A DNA stretch of 64,000 bases from Parabacteroides merdae ATCC 43184 (GCF_025151215.1 NZ_CP102286.1:186001-250000), one strand, 5' to 3'. Counted from the stretch's first letter, positions 8,453 to 18,205 are shown. Made by a program: numbers and translations. Notes: generated by a model from the sequence alone, not told the origin.

Positions 8453-9217
8453 TTATTTTTTGGTTGCTAATATATAAAACGGGCGGTATGTGAGTGTCAC
8501 TTGGCCGTCGGTTGTCGCGAACTGTTCCACATATTGCCGGCAGAATGATTCCTGCTGGCCTTTTGTCCAACAGCCGTTTCCGGTCGCTGTGACGCCCGTT
8601 GCTTTGAGGTGTCTCAGTACGTCCAGTGGGGTTTTGAAGGTAAGGACGATCGTATCCTCTTCTTGATGCAGCAGATTGAAATCTGCTGTGGATAGCCATC
8701 CTACAAGTGTATCGGAGGTCGGGTACACAAGTCCTTTTCCTGTCAGTTTCTTGATCTCATACAGATTGCCGGGGACAAAAGTGCTGAACAGGAGTAATCC
8801 TTGCTGCATCAGCAGTCCCGACAGTTTATGGAGAAATGTTTCCGGTTCTTTCATCCACTGGAAAACAGAGGCGGATGCAATCAGGTCAAACTTGCCGGGA
8901 AAGGATAGTGTTTCGGCATCCCCAGCTATGAAGCGGGGAGGAGAACCAGGGAAGAGCTGCTCTATCTTTTCCTGGCAGTCCTCGCAAAGATCATTCAGTA
9001 TCCATTCGTCAATATGGCATTGTTGTTTCAGCACTCCGGTGAATCCGCCCGTGCCACAGCCAATTTCCAGCATCCGTTTGTAACGGACATTCGCCTGATG
9101 AGGGAGGAGAGAAGCGAGTTTCCGACTGATACGGTGTTGGGCATCGGCATGGTTGTCGTAGCTGGACAAAGCACGTGTAAAGCGGATATGTATCTGTTTA
9201 GTTTCTATTGCTTCCAT
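8453..9217 (-). CDS. bioC: Malonyl-ACP O-methyltransferase
   Basis: BioC methylates malonyl-ACP with S-adenosylmethionine, disguising it so that the fatty-acid machinery can build pimeloyl-ACP methyl ester. The 254-residue protein is a class I methyltransferase with motif I MLEIGCGTGGFTG near residue 50, followed by ILNDL and the DLIASASVFQW segment. The ATG at 9217 is preferred over in-frame ATGs at 9229 and 9238. It has a GGGAC stretch just upstream and overlaps the end of bioG by 13 bp, a usual arrangement in this operon. Confidence 0.9.
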   Translation of the reverse strand: MEAIETKQIHIRFTRALSSYDNHADAQHRISRKLASLLPHQANVRYKRMLEIGCGTGGFTGVLKQQCHIDEWILNDLCEDCQEKIEQLFPGSPPRFIAGDAETLSFPGKFDLIASASVFQWMKEPETFLHKLSGLLMQQGLLLFSTFVPGNLYEIKKLTGKGLVYPTSDTLVGWLSTADFNLLHQEEDTIVLTFKTPLDVLRHLKATGVTATGNGCWTKGQQESFCRQYVEQFATTDGQVTLTYRPFYILATKK

Positions 9218-9870
9218 ATTTCGTCCCATTGTTTCCATAAATAAAAAGGATAGTGTGGAGCTTCTATCTCGGTTATAGGACAACGGCCTTGCCAGAAGGC
9301 ACGCAGATTCTCGGTAGGAAAGATCCGGTCTTTGGAGGAGATGAGAGCCTGTGTCCATCCGTTAAACAAGGCGGAAGCTGGTGAGGCTTTCTTTATTTCG
9401 GCGTACAGGTACTCCAATTCTTCCCGGATGTCGGCGAGCGGACGAGGCGGTATCTGCTCGTAGGCTTGCAGAATATCCCGTTTGCCGCACATGCGCCGGT
9501 TGAAGCGTCGCATGCCTTCTTCGGTTACGTTATCCAATGTTCCCCGGAAGATCGTTTCCGGGATACCCCACCGGTCATGAACGGGGCAGGGAGTCCCGTT
9601 GACGGCAATGGCTTCGGTGAAAGATACAGGCTTTTTACCAAACATGACCGAAGCAGCCCATACACCTAATGACCAAGCTACCAGTCGGATTTTCCGGTAT
9701 CCGGAAAGGGCTTCTCCTTCAAAATCCATTCCCCGGTAGTCATAGCAAATCCAAAGATCCGTATCCGGTTCCGTTTCCAGCTGCCGGAATACTTCAGGAG
9801 AAGCTGCCCAGCCTGAAAAGATGAGAAGAAGTTGGCTGTTGCCTGTTTTTGTTTGTTTATATATGTTCAT
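9205..9870 (-). CDS. bioG: Pimeloyl-ACP methyl ester esterase, BioG type
   Basis: This 221-residue protein fits the DUF452/BioG alpha/beta hydrolases, which replace BioH in some bacteria. They remove the methyl group from pimeloyl-ACP methyl ester to end chain growth. The nucleophile elbow is seen in VAWSLGVW (Ser near residue 68), and an early FSGWAASPEVF is typical of BioG. It sits between bioF and bioC, the usual position, and overlaps bioC. Presence of bioG and absence of bioH within the operon agree with Bacteroidetes practice. Confidence 0.88.
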   Translation of the reverse strand: MNIYKQTKTGNSQLLLIFSGWAASPEVFRQLETEPDTDLWICYDYRGMDFEGEALSGYRKIRLVAWSLGVWAASVMFGKKPVSFTEAIAVNGTPCPVHDRWGIPETIFRGTLDNVTEEGMRRFNRRMCGKRDILQAYEQIPPRPLADIREELEYLYAEIKKASPASALFNGWTQALISSKDRIFPTENLRAFWQGRCPITEIEAPHYPFYLWKQWDEIWKQ

Positions 9871-9876
9871 GCTTTT

Positions 9877-9955
9877 GATTTATGAATTTTGATTTATGAA
9901 TGGTGAATTATATTTGTGTGTTTTGATATAAATCATAATTCATTAATCATAAATC
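9877..9955. repeat. ATTTATGA-type intergenic hairpin between bioG and bioF
   Basis: Units of GATTTATGAATT on one side face ATAAATCATAATTCATTAATC on the other, forming a long AT-rich hairpin. The right arm extends into bioF: the last codons of bioF (FMINEL and stop) are spelled by the repeat unit itself. Related copies occur at 54400-54514 and 63645-63735. Confidence 0.65.
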
Positions 9956-11072
9956 GGATCTCCTCTTCAGTTATGTCGGCTGTTAATGAGAAGCGTATCC
10001 GCGCTGTCCCTTTGGGGACTGTGGGAGGGCGGACGGGGAGGCAGTAAAAGCCTTTCCGTTGCAGGTAGAGGCTTGTCTGGATACAGTCTTCGTTTTCTCC
10101 AATAATGAAGGGAATGATGTGGCTTGCCGATATTTCTCCCCCTTTCCCTTTCAAGGCCTCTGAAAGCAAGTGGCTGGTAACGGCCAGACGATGCCGTTCG
10201 TCGGTAAAGCTGGGAAGTCTCTCAAACAGAAACTTTGTCCAGGCGATTTGAGCAGGTGGGAGTGCCGTGCTGAATATCAGAGGGCGCATCGTATTGATCA
10301 GATATTCCCTAACCGTCTGGCTGCACAACAGATAGGCTCCCATTGATCCCAAAGCCTTTCCGAAGGTACCGACCAAGAGATCTATATCGCGGATGCAATC
10401 CTGCTCTTCGGCGACCCCCAAGCCGTTTTCCCCTCTTACACCGATAGCATGCGCCTCGTCTACATAAAGCCATACATTCGGATATCTTTTCTTTAAGGAT
10501 ACCAGCCGGCCGAGATCGGCGATATCTCCATCCATGCTGAAAATACTTTCCGTGACGATAATAATTTGCTCGTATGCATGTACGTATTTAGCCAATAGCT
10601 GTTCCAAATGCTCATAATCGTTGTGACGGTAACGTTGGTAAGGTGCGCCGCTCAGCAGAATCCCGTCGATGATACTCGCATGTACCAGTTTGTCCGCCAG
10701 GATCAACGACTGTTTATCCGTCAAGGCGGGAAGTATTCCGGTATTGGCATGGTAACCGCTGTTGAACAGCAGGGCGGCTTCGCGTCCGAAGCGGTTGGCC
10801 ATCAGTTCTTCCAGCTCGGTATAGACCATGAAATTCCCAGTCAGTAACCGGGATGAAGAAGAAGAGAACGGCAGGCCGCTTTCCTGCAACTGTTCGATAA
10901 ACTCGTCCCGCAGATCCTGCCGGGACGAGAGTCCGAGGTAGTCGTTGGAAGATAGGTTGAGCATTGTCTGCCCCTCTTTTTCGATCCATTTGCCACGATG
11001 GACGATATCAGGAAGACTGCGCAGATTACCGGAAGCCCTTAGTTTCTCCAATATGTCGTTATAATCTTTCAT
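9933..11072 (-). CDS. bioF: 8-amino-7-oxononanoate synthase
   Basis: BioF is a PLP enzyme that condenses pimeloyl-ACP with L-alanine to give 8-amino-7-oxononanoate. The 379-residue protein has the alpha-oxoamine synthase signature: [11 protein letters not shown] (Asp that contacts the PLP ring nitrogen) and [10 protein letters not shown] with the PLP-binding lysine at K239. Its ATG lies 1 bp after the bioA stop codon, so translation is probably coupled. Its final codons coincide with the start of the AT-rich hairpin at 9877-9955. Confidence 0.95.
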   Translation of the reverse strand: MKDYNDILEKLRASGNLRSLPDIVHRGKWIEKEGQTMLNLSSNDYLGLSSRQDLRDEFIEQLQESGLPFSSSSSRLLTGNFMVYTELEELMANRFGREAALLFNSGYHANTGILPALTDKQSLILADKLVHASIIDGILLSGAPYQRYRHNDYEHLEQLLAKYVHAYEQIIIVTESIFSMDGDIADLGRLVSLKKRYPNVWLYVDEAHAIGVRGENGLGVAEEQDCIRDIDLLVGTFGKALGSMGAYLLCSQTVREYLINTMRPLIFSTALPPAQIAWTKFLFERLPSFTDERHRLAVTSHLLSEALKGKGGEISASHIIPFIIGENEDCIQTSLYLQRKGFYCLPVRPPTVPKGTARIRFSLTADITEEEIRFMINEL

Positions 11073-11073
11073 T

Positions 11074-12354
11074 TTATTTTGAATCTAATACGGTTAACAG
11101 CCCTTTTGTTAATTTAGACAATTCCTCTTTTTGAATGATAAAGGGTGGCATCAGGTAAACCAACTTACCGAACGGGCGGACCCAGATGCCCTTTTCGATA
11201 AAACGTTTTTGTAAGACGGCCATATTTACCGGTTCTTTCATCTCGATCACACCGATGGCTCCCAACACACGTACCTCTTGTACGTCGGGGAAAGATGAGG
11301 CAGGAGCCAGTTCTTCCCGAAGCTGTGACTCTATGGCCTTCACCTTTTCCTGCCATCCGCTTTCCAACAGGAGCGAGACCGATGCCGATGCGATTGCACA
11401 GGCCAACGGGTTTCCCATGAAAGTGGGCCCGTGCATGAAACACCCTGCCTCACCACTGCAAATCATATCGGCTACGGGTGTACTGGTGACGGTTGCCGAC
11501 AGTGTCATGTAACCTCCCGTCAATGCCTTGCCGATGCACATGATGTCCGGTTCCACCCCGGCCCATTCCCAGGCGAAAAGCCGCCCGGTCCGTCCGAATC
11601 CCGTTGCGATTTCATCAAAGATCAGCAATACTTGATACCGGTCACACAGTTCACGTGCCGCTATCAGAAATGCGGGTGAATAAAAATACATACCGCCTGC
11701 CCCTTGAACGACAGGCTCGAGGATTAAGGCTGCGATCTCTCCTGCATGTTTCTCAAACAAGTCTTTTAAAGGTTCAATCGCCTTTTCGTCCCATTTTTCC
11801 TCGAATCTGACGGAAGGCTGGGGTATAAAGTATTGTACAGGCAGGCTTCCGGAAAAGATCCCATGCATGCCGGTAACCGGATCGCAGACAGACATTGCGT
11901 GCCAGGTATCTCCATGATAGCCGCTTCGGATGGTCGCGAAAGCATATTTTTTTTGTTTCCCTTGTGACTGCCAATATTGGATGGCCATCTTCATGGCGAC
12001 TTCTACTGCAACGGAACCGCTGTCGGCAAAGAATATCTTTTGCATAGAAGGCGGCAGCAACGGGAACAACTTGGCTGCCAGTTCTACAGCCGGTTCGTGG
12101 GTAAAGCCTCCGAACATGATGTGGCTCATCTTGTTCAGCTGTGCCTTGGCCGCAGCATTCAACACCGGATGATTATAACCATGCACGGCCGCCCACCATG
12201 ATGACATGCCGTCGATCAGTTTTCGGCCGTCTTTCAGGGTGATCGTAACCCCTTCTGCTCGTTCGACCGGATAGACCGGAAGCGGATCGATTGTCGATGT
12301 ATACGGATGCCAGATGTGTTCCCGGTCAAAGTGTAGTAATTCTTCTGTCGTCAT
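11074..12354 (-). CDS. bioA: Adenosylmethionine-8-amino-7-oxononanoate aminotransferase
   Basis: BioA uses S-adenosylmethionine as amino donor to form 7,8-diaminopelargonic acid. The protein is a class III PLP aminotransferase with [13 protein letters not shown] near the N-terminus, [14 protein letters not shown], and the PLP lysine in IGKALTGGY (K276). The ATG at 12354 is chosen because it overlaps the bioB stop codon as ATGA. An upstream in-frame TTG at 12363 is less likely. The gene is separate from bioD here. Confidence 0.95.
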   Translation of the reverse strand: MTTEELLHFDREHIWHPYTSTIDPLPVYPVERAEGVTITLKDGRKLIDGMSSWWAAVHGYNHPVLNAAAKAQLNKMSHIMFGGFTHEPAVELAAKLFPLLPPSMQKIFFADSGSVAVEVAMKMAIQYWQSQGKQKKYAFATIRSGYHGDTWHAMSVCDPVTGMHGIFSGSLPVQYFIPQPSVRFEEKWDEKAIEPLKDLFEKHAGEIAALILEPVVQGAGGMYFYSPAFLIAARELCDRYQVLLIFDEIATGFGRTGRLFAWEWAGVEPDIMCIGKALTGGYMTLSATVTSTPVADMICSGEAGCFMHGPTFMGNPLACAIASASVSLLLESGWQEKVKAIESQLREELAPASSFPDVQEVRVLGAIGVIEMKEPVNMAVLQKRFIEKGIWVRPFGKLVYLMPPFIIQKEELSKLTKGLLTVLDSK

Positions 12355-13331
12355 CTTTCCCAATCTGTATTTTCGGTTAATGAATATCCTTCGGAGGTGA
12401 AAAGAGCTTTGTCTTCCGCTACCCGGCTCCCGATCGTTGTCAGCAGGTCGCCGATGATCGCCGAATTGATACCTATATAAAGAGCCTTGCGCTGTATCTT
12501 TTCACTTAGTTGGGCCCGTCCGCCTGAGAAACGCAGGTAAGCATTCGGGTTGATGAAACGAAACAGGGCGATCGTGGTCAGGAACTCTTCATCCGTCAAC
12601 GGTTGTGCCTTTTCCAACGGTGTGCCGGGTATTGGTTGCAGGAGGTTCAGCGGGATAGAGAGAATCCTTTCCTTTTGAAGCAATAAAGCCATCTCGATAC
12701 GTTGCTCTACCGTTTCACCCATCCCGATTATCCCACCTGAACAGATACGGAAACCTATTTCCCGTGCCGTCCGGATCGTTTCTAGTTTCTGTTCCGGCGT
12801 GTGGGTCGTACAAAGGGTGCGGAAGTAGGAGGGGGCTGTTTCTATATTGCAATGGTAATTTTCCGTTCCGCTGTCGTAAAGGGCTTGCAGTTGCTCACGG
12901 TTTAGGAGTCCCATCGAGGCGCAACATTTGATATCGCAGGTTCGCTTGATACGGCGTACGGTCTCTGTAATCTTTACCATATCTTTGTCCGAAACCTTCT
13001 TACCGCTGGTGACAAGTGCAAAACGGCTGATTCCTTGCTTATGGTTATGTGTCGCATGGCGGATACATTCTTCTGCCGGCAACAGCGGGTAAAGCGTCAC
13101 GTTTGTTTTATAATGTCCGGACTGTGCACACCATTTACAGTCTTCGCTGCAATTCCCGCTTTTGGCATTGATGATGGAACAAGTGTCGAACTTGTTTCCC
13201 ATGAAGTGGCGGGTGATCTGATGAGCTGCTTCGTAGAGGGCTTCCTTATCCGGAACGGCAGCCAGTTCTTTTGCTTGTTCTTCGTTGATCATGCCACCGG
13301 AAAGAACGTGTTGTTTGAGTGTTTCAATCAT
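12351..13331 (-). CDS. bioB: Biotin synthase
   Basis: BioB is a radical-SAM enzyme that inserts sulfur into dethiobiotin. The CxxxCxxC cluster motif is seen in [14 protein letters not shown] (about residues 57-70), and [10 protein letters not shown] is the conserved mid-region segment. The length (326) is normal. It is the first of six bio genes on the minus strand and the upstream small frame ends in its start codon (ATGA). No biotin riboswitch is known, and I could not recognise a BirA operator; the hairpin and tandem 15-mers upstream are the only visible candidate control elements. Confidence 0.96.
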   Translation of the reverse strand: MIETLKQHVLSGGMINEEQAKELAAVPDKEALYEAAHQITRHFMGNKFDTCSIINAKSGNCSEDCKWCAQSGHYKTNVTLYPLLPAEECIRHATHNHKQGISRFALVTSGKKVSDKDMVKITETVRRIKRTCDIKCCASMGLLNREQLQALYDSGTENYHCNIETAPSYFRTLCTTHTPEQKLETIRTAREIGFRICSGGIIGMGETVEQRIEMALLLQKERILSIPLNLLQPIPGTPLEKAQPLTDEEFLTTIALFRFINPNAYLRFSGGRAQLSEKIQRKALYIGINSAIIGDLLTTIGSRVAEDKALFTSEGYSLTENTDWER

Positions 13332-13756
13332 GTATTTGGGTATTTGTATAAACGAAAATCGCGGAAGGCCTTCAGTTTATAACTGAGACCTTCCGCGATT
13401 TCGGAAATGTTATCTTTTATTATGTGTGCATACGATATGTGTGCATACGATGCCGCAGGTCGGTTTGCGATCTGGACAGGACATAAGGCTTGCAGGAGCA
13501 GGGACAGGGTGATGTCTTTTGAACAGTCTGGATGAGATGTATTCTCCTTTTCTTCAGTCTCCCCATCGTTTACCTTGTCGAAAGTGAGCACGGACGTATG
13601 TACGGAACCGTTTTTAGCCTGGAACCGTTCAGATACGTTTGCCGACAACTGCCCGATCGTAACGGCATGTTGTATACTGATGAAAGCAGCATACCTCTTC
13701 CGGCTCCATCTTCTGAAGCGGAGAGCAACAGGTTTGTATGTATACTGCTTCCTCAT
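13328..13756 (-). CDS. Small basic protein of unknown function upstream of bioB
   Basis: This 142-residue frame starts 4 bp after the stop of the peptide transporter gene and ends by overlapping the bioB start codon (ATGA). That packing supports a real gene in the string. Its N-terminus ([18 protein letters not shown]) is basic and rich in aromatics. From memory it resembles N-terminal segments of some Bacteroidetes small proteins and receptor leaders, but I cannot name a family. The C-terminal quarter is built from a tandem 15-bp repeat (giving SYAHI twice) and a long hairpin, so the true protein could end earlier than the frame does. No function is proposed. Confidence 0.55.
   Translation of the reverse strand: MRKQYTYKPVALRFRRWSRKRYAAFISIQHAVTIGQLSANVSERFQAKNGSVHTSVLTFDKVNDGETEEKENTSHPDCSKDITLSLLLQALCPVQIANRPAASYAHISYAHIIKDNISEIAEGLSYKLKAFRDFRLYKYPNT
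13356..13401 (-). promoter_or_regulatory. Stem-loop just upstream of bioB
   Basis: Outer arms of 13 bp (AAATCGCGGAAGG, 13356-13368, with its complement at 13389-13401) enclose a second stem, TCAGTT/AACTGA (72-77 with 81-86 of 13300). It ends about 25 nt before the bioB start. On the minus strand it is followed by ATTTTCGTTT, so it could act as a terminator, an attenuator or an RNA-processing site between the transporter and the bio genes. Confidence 0.55.
13422..13451. repeat. Perfect tandem duplication of a 15-bp unit before bioB
   Basis: The unit ATGTGTGCATACGAT occurs twice without a gap (13422-13436 and 13437-13451). It contains the near-palindrome GTGTGCATAC. It lies upstream of the bioB hairpin and could be a pair of operator sites or a simple duplication inside the small reading frame. 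Confidence 0.6.
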
Positions 13757-13760
13757 GGTC

Positions 13761-15287
13761 TTATGCTACCTTTTCTAATTTTTTCATGACAGAGAAAATG
13801 AATACGGCAGAAACGAGACATACGCCGACCAATACACCCCATACGATCCACAGAGGCATATCTCCCCAAATCCACGCTGCTACGGCTGTCAAATAGTTTC
13901 CGATAGCTGTTGCAACGAACCAACCTCCCATCATCATACCTTTGTATTTGGGAGGAGCCACCTTCGAAACAAAGGAAATACCCATAGGCGAAAGTAATAA
14001 CTCACCGAATGTAAGAACCAAATAAGTGGAAATTAACCAATTGGGTGAAACGAAAGAGGCAGTACCGGCCTGGATTGCTTCGGATTGTGCTTCGGGAGTC
14101 AATAGGCCGAATGATGAAAACATCATTAAGATGAATCCGCATGCTGCCACCAGCATGCCGAGACCGATTTTACGCGGTGCCGACGGTTCTTTGCCTTTTC
14201 TGGATAATGCCCCGAAAATAGCCATGGAAACAGGAGTTAAAGCAACCACAAAGAATGGGTTGAATTGCTGGAAAATAGGAGCATCTACGGGAACCGAACC
14301 ATTGAGTGAACTATAGCGGTATCCTAAGAATGCAAGTGCAAGTAGAATGACGATACCGGATATTGCTTTGCCTTTTCCTGTAGAAGACTGGAATAAGGAA
14401 AATAGACCATAGACGATAAAGATTATGGCAACCAGATTCCATACATCGAACATCATGCTTTCCAAGCCAGTTGAACTTTTGGCCGTGAACTCATCGGCAA
14501 AATAAGTCAGGGTAAGTCCGTTTTGGTGGAATGCCATCCAGAAAAAGATGACAACTGCAAACACTAAACACAGAGCTATGATACGGTCTTTTGTTTCTCT
14601 CGGAGAGAGTTCTTCCACTTTGGCCGTTTCCTTTCCTGCGCTTGTTTGTTTGATATTTCCTTCCACATGCTTGAATGTGCGGCGAGAGGAATAATAGATA
14701 GCCATGGATATGATCAGAGAAACGCAGGCCACTCCGAAAGCAAAATGATAAGAGTCGTTGACACTAACCCCTAAATTTTGCTGGGCGTATTCCATGATCT
14801 TTACGGCTGCTGTAGGAGCAAACAATGCACCGATATTGATCGCCATATAGAAGATACTGAAAGCGGAATCGCGTTTGGATGCATATTCGGGAGAGTCGTA
14901 TAAGTTACCGACCATTACTTGCAAGTTCCCTTTGAATAGTCCGGTTCCCGTACTGATTACCAACAAGGCGGAAAACATACAGGCCAAAGCCAATGTCCCA
15001 CTGCCTAATGGCAATGCGAGCAGAACATATCCGGCAAACATGGCGATGATACCGATTGTCACCATCTTGCCATACCCGAATTTATCAGCTAAGATACCGC
15101 CGATGAATGGTAAAAAATAGACTAAAGCAAGGAATGTGGAGTAGATCGTACCTGCCATACCTGGCGATAGACCAAAGTTTGCTTTTAAGAAAAGTACAAA
15201 AATTGCGAGCATGGTGTAATAACCAAAACGCTCGCCGGTGTTCGCTAAGGCTAACGCATATAAACCTTTAGGCTGTCCTTCAAACAT
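13761..15287 (-). CDS. Proton-dependent peptide transporter (POT/PTR family)
   Basis: This 508-residue major-facilitator protein, with about 14 hydrophobic segments, matches the POT family, which imports di- and tripeptides with protons across the inner membrane. The N-terminal signature is present but altered: the usual ExxERFxYY reads NTGERFGYY, so the first Glu, linked to proton coupling in studied members, is Asn. From memory other Bacteroidetes POT proteins share this change. It starts 20 bp after the DUF4831 gene stop, so the two are probably co-transcribed, and the small gene and bioB follow closely. Confidence 0.88.
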   Translation of the reverse strand: MFEGQPKGLYALALANTGERFGYYTMLAIFVLFLKANFGLSPGMAGTIYSTFLALVYFLPFIGGILADKFGYGKMVTIGIIAMFAGYVLLALPLGSGTLALACMFSALLVISTGTGLFKGNLQVMVGNLYDSPEYASKRDSAFSIFYMAINIGALFAPTAAVKIMEYAQQNLGVSVNDSYHFAFGVACVSLIISMAIYYSSRRTFKHVEGNIKQTSAGKETAKVEELSPRETKDRIIALCLVFAVVIFFWMAFHQNGLTLTYFADEFTAKSSTGLESMMFDVWNLVAIIFIVYGLFSLFQSSTGKGKAISGIVILLALAFLGYRYSSLNGSVPVDAPIFQQFNPFFVVALTPVSMAIFGALSRKGKEPSAPRKIGLGMLVAACGFILMMFSSFGLLTPEAQSEAIQAGTASFVSPNWLISTYLVLTFGELLLSPMGISFVSKVAPPKYKGMMMGGWFVATAIGNYLTAVAAWIWGDMPLWIVWGVLVGVCLVSAVFIFSVMKKLEKVA

Positions 15288-15307
15288 AGAATTAATTTGT
15301 TAGATGA

Positions 15308-16375
15308 TTATTGAATGATTTGTTTTATTGCACCTGTTTCCGGATAGAAATAAACTTTTACCGGAGCTTTTTTATCTTCAAACATGATGGGGGCAAGTCC
15401 TTCCCGTGTACCGAACTGGGTAATTTGTGCTTCGCCTTTATAAAGTGTTTTTTTGTTCATGCTGATTTCGATGCTGGCTTTACCTGGTACATTATATATA
15501 ATGCCCTTCAGTGATTTTTCTTTCTTTTCAGCCTCTTTCGGGTCTAAAACAGGAGCGCGGTCGATGGCTTTTAAGTTCATATACACAGGTGCTCCGCCCA
15601 AATCGTCGGCATCTACGATTCCCAATTGGGGGGAGAAGCGGAATAATACTTCTTTATCGAGATTGTCGAAAGGTACAATAGTCACTTCGTAGTCACTGAC
15701 TTCCTTTGCCCGGATACCTGTGAACAAGTTGGTTAGCGCTTTTTCCTGCTCTTCCAGTTGTTGGATGACCAGCTTCATCGCTTCGCCATCGGGTGGCAGG
15801 TTATCGGCATCACCCGTAAGAATGTTCATACGGCTCTCGCGGATACGGTAGATTTGTTTGGCTGCCACTTCTGCCTGCTTGGCTGTAGATCCTGCCATAA
15901 GCAACTCTTCTGACAAAACAGAGGCATCGGTTACTTTTGTCGGAGCCTGATTTTTCTTTCTTGCCGCTTCCAGTGCTGATTCATCGGGGGTATATTCGGC
16001 ATTGATGGAACAAAGCAGTCCGTCTTCTGTCAAATAAGCATATGGGGCAACTGTTCCCGCTTTAAATTCAACGATGAATGTATTGTCTGCATCGGGTACA
16101 CCTTTGTTGACCAAGCTGATCTTTCCTAATTCGTAATAGACCTTATCTTCTGTGATAGCGTCTTTTACTCCTAAATATTTTTCTGCGTATTTATAATAGG
16201 GACCTGCTTTGCAAGTTACTTTCGTAACTTCTGCATCTACAACCAGAGATGTTTTAGGAAGTGAATAAGTTATACCGAAATTATTTGCCTTGACGGCATT
16301 TTTCTTTACAACTTTAGTCTGAGCCATAATGGGTAAACTAAGGAGCAGACTGGCTATAATGATTAAATTCTTCAT
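15308..16375 (-). CDS. DUF4831 family secreted protein
   Basis: This 355-residue protein has a clear signal peptide (MKNLIIIASLLLSLPIMAQ) and then fits the DUF4831 family found in Bacteroidetes; the function is unknown. It is predicted to be periplasmic or outer-membrane associated, as there is no lipobox Cys and no further membrane segment. A good Bacteroidetes promoter lies about 40 bp upstream. It is the first gene of the co-directional string leading through the peptide transporter to the bio genes, but nothing shows that it takes part in biotin synthesis. Confidence 0.82.
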   Translation of the reverse strand: MKNLIIIASLLLSLPIMAQTKVVKKNAVKANNFGITYSLPKTSLVVDAEVTKVTCKAGPYYKYAEKYLGVKDAITEDKVYYELGKISLVNKGVPDADNTFIVEFKAGTVAPYAYLTEDGLLCSINAEYTPDESALEAARKKNQAPTKVTDASVLSEELLMAGSTAKQAEVAAKQIYRIRESRMNILTGDADNLPPDGEAMKLVIQQLEEQEKALTNLFTGIRAKEVSDYEVTIVPFDNLDKEVLFRFSPQLGIVDADDLGGAPVYMNLKAIDRAPVLDPKEAEKKEKSLKGIIYNVPGKASIEISMNKKTLYKGEAQITQFGTREGLAPIMFEDKKAPVKVYFYPETGAIKQIIQ

Positions 16376-16412
16376 ATTCTAATCTAAGTTTAATCTCTAC
16401 TAAATGATTGTA

Positions 16413-16443
16413 CAAAACTATGAAATATTTTGTTAGTAACCAA
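16413..16443 (-). promoter_or_regulatory. Promoter for the DUF4831 gene
   Basis: Read on the minus strand, TTG (16443-16441) and TAGTTTTG (16420-16413, TAnnTTTG consensus) are separated by 20 bp. The rest of the interval 16376-16669 holds nothing else that I recognise. Confidence 0.65.
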
Positions 16444-16669
16444 CCGGAAAAGCCTCTTTTCCTCATTTATAGATCAGAGAAGAGATAAAGAACGGTCCCA
16501 AAGGCGGCGGAAAAGGAGATCGAGATATTAGGCTTGGTTAAATCACCGCCCGGGACTGTTCTTGTATATTAATTAAAATAAGATTTGTTTTAGTGATCGG
16601 CAAAGGTAAATTTCTCTTCATTATTAAGCACATATTTTTGTTGACAAAAATGTGACAAGTTGTACTTCC

Positions 16670-18205
16670 TTAGAAATCAGATATGAATTTGTCGAACTTT
16701 TCTGTGTTTTGAGGCTCTCCTGTGAACTTTTTATATAATCTTCTGCGACATTGAGACACCCCTGAACTTGTGATATGCATAATGAAGGCTATCTTTTTTA
16801 TGGGTAATTGCATCTTTACTAAATAACAAATATGTATTTCTTCTATGGAGATTTGTGGGTAAAGTTTTATAAGTCGATTGGTGAAATCTGGATATGTTGC
16901 ATCAATCAATTGATGTAGTTCTTCCCATTCATTTGGACCAAGTTGTATGTCATTCTCCCTATGAATCCTAATATATAAAGATGAGTTATGAAAATCTTTA
17001 TCCAACAAAAGAAATGTTCCCTGTTTTTCGAAAATTTGCCTGTTTTCCATTTCAAGCATTAATTTTCTCGCTTCATATAGTTTCTTTTCGACTTCACCCA
17101 TTTCTTCTTGTTTAGATCGGAGCATTTCTGTTAATTGAGAAATTTGTTTTTCATTGTCTTCTATGTATTGTTGACTGCGTTTGTATTGCTCTTCTTTTAA
17201 ATGGGCAAATCTCTTTTTTCTATTTTGTTCTTTTTTGAAAAATATGAAACTTAAAATAAAGATGATACTGAAAACGATAATCACTTGATATATCAAAATC
17301 ATTCTTTGGGTTGCTTCTTTTTCGTATTTATTTTTTTCATTAACAATCCTTTGGTAGTTAAACATACTTTGTGTTAGACGCGTATTTTCAAAATGTAAAC
17401 TATCTACTATGGAATTGCGTGTTTGTTCATATAGATTGGAATATTTGATGAGATCGTTGATGTTTTTTTCTTTCTGAGCTATTTGAGCCAAGTGGTACAA
17501 ACTACCAGCACGTGTATGAATATTGGAACTCTTTACACAATGATTAAGATAAAATTTAGCAGAATCTAACTGGTTGGTGGCAATGTGCAGTTCTCCTTTT
17601 GACAAATATAAGGAATAGAGTGTTTTTTCATTACCGATTAAAGGCTTTGCTTTTTCTATGCATTGATATGCTTTTTTATAGTCTTTAAGACTGAGATATA
17701 GATTCCCTAAATCGGTAAGGATAGAGGCTCTGTTTTTTATTGCAGAGTATGAAATTGCACGTTTATAATATATTATTGAACTATCTGGCTTTTGTGTCAA
17801 GGAATATATACGTGCAATGTTTCTTAGGGCAAAAGCAGTTTTTACCGAATCGGGCTCTAACTCCAAATATGACAGGGCCTTTTTATACATGGGTAACGCC
17901 ATGTCGTTGATATCCTGGTGAGCATATAAAGTACCTAAGTTGTTATAAATGTTAATCAGGAGAGTATAATCTTTTGAATCTTCGCCTATCTCCAAAGCCT
18001 TTAAGTAATATTCTTGTGCCTGTAGAGCATCTTGTAAATCGGAATTTACACGCCCTAAGTAGTTTAAGGCGCTGTCCGGTTGTTTTTCGATGGTTTTCTC
18101 CGCTTCAAGTAGTATTGGAGTCTTTGGGGTATTATTGCAAGCACCCATGGTCAGGAACAAAACGAGGGCAACAAGCGATGTAATATGTAGTAAAAACTTA
18201 TTCAT
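16670..18205 (-). CDS. TPR-repeat lipoprotein with C-terminal DNA-binding-like domain
   Basis: The 511-residue protein has a lipoprotein-type N-terminus (LTMGACNN). Tetratricopeptide repeats follow (about residues 55-270), then one membrane helix (about 295-317), a coiled coil (about 320-395) and a C-terminal helix-turn-helix-like region (ISIEEIHICYLVKM to SQCRRRLYKKF). This layout is common in Bacteroidetes signalling proteins thought to sense signals through the TPR part and act on DNA or partners in the cytoplasm. The region joining the signal peptide to the first TPR is shorter than I expect for relatives, so a small deletion is possible. Targets are unknown. Confidence 0.75.
   Translation of the reverse strand: MNKFLLHITSLVALVLFLTMGACNNTPKTPILLEAEKTIEKQPDSALNYLGRVNSDLQDALQAQEYYLKALEIGEDSKDYTLLINIYNNLGTLYAHQDINDMALPMYKKALSYLELEPDSVKTAFALRNIARIYSLTQKPDSSIIYYKRAISYSAIKNRASILTDLGNLYLSLKDYKKAYQCIEKAKPLIGNEKTLYSLYLSKGELHIATNQLDSAKFYLNHCVKSSNIHTRAGSLYHLAQIAQKEKNINDLIKYSNLYEQTRNSIVDSLHFENTRLTQSMFNYQRIVNEKNKYEKEATQRMILIYQVIIVFSIIFILSFIFFKKEQNRKKRFAHLKEEQYKRSQQYIEDNEKQISQLTEMLRSKQEEMGEVEKKLYEARKLMLEMENRQIFEKQGTFLLLDKDFHNSSLYIRIHRENDIQLGPNEWEELHQLIDATYPDFTNRLIKLYPQISIEEIHICYLVKMQLPIKKIAFIMHITSSGVSQCRRRLYKKFTGEPQNTEKFDKFISDF

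Noticed and set aside
13328..13451. Possible riboswitch before bioB
   Set aside because: No known riboswitch class is matched and biotin riboswitches are not known; the hairpin is reported as a candidate element only.
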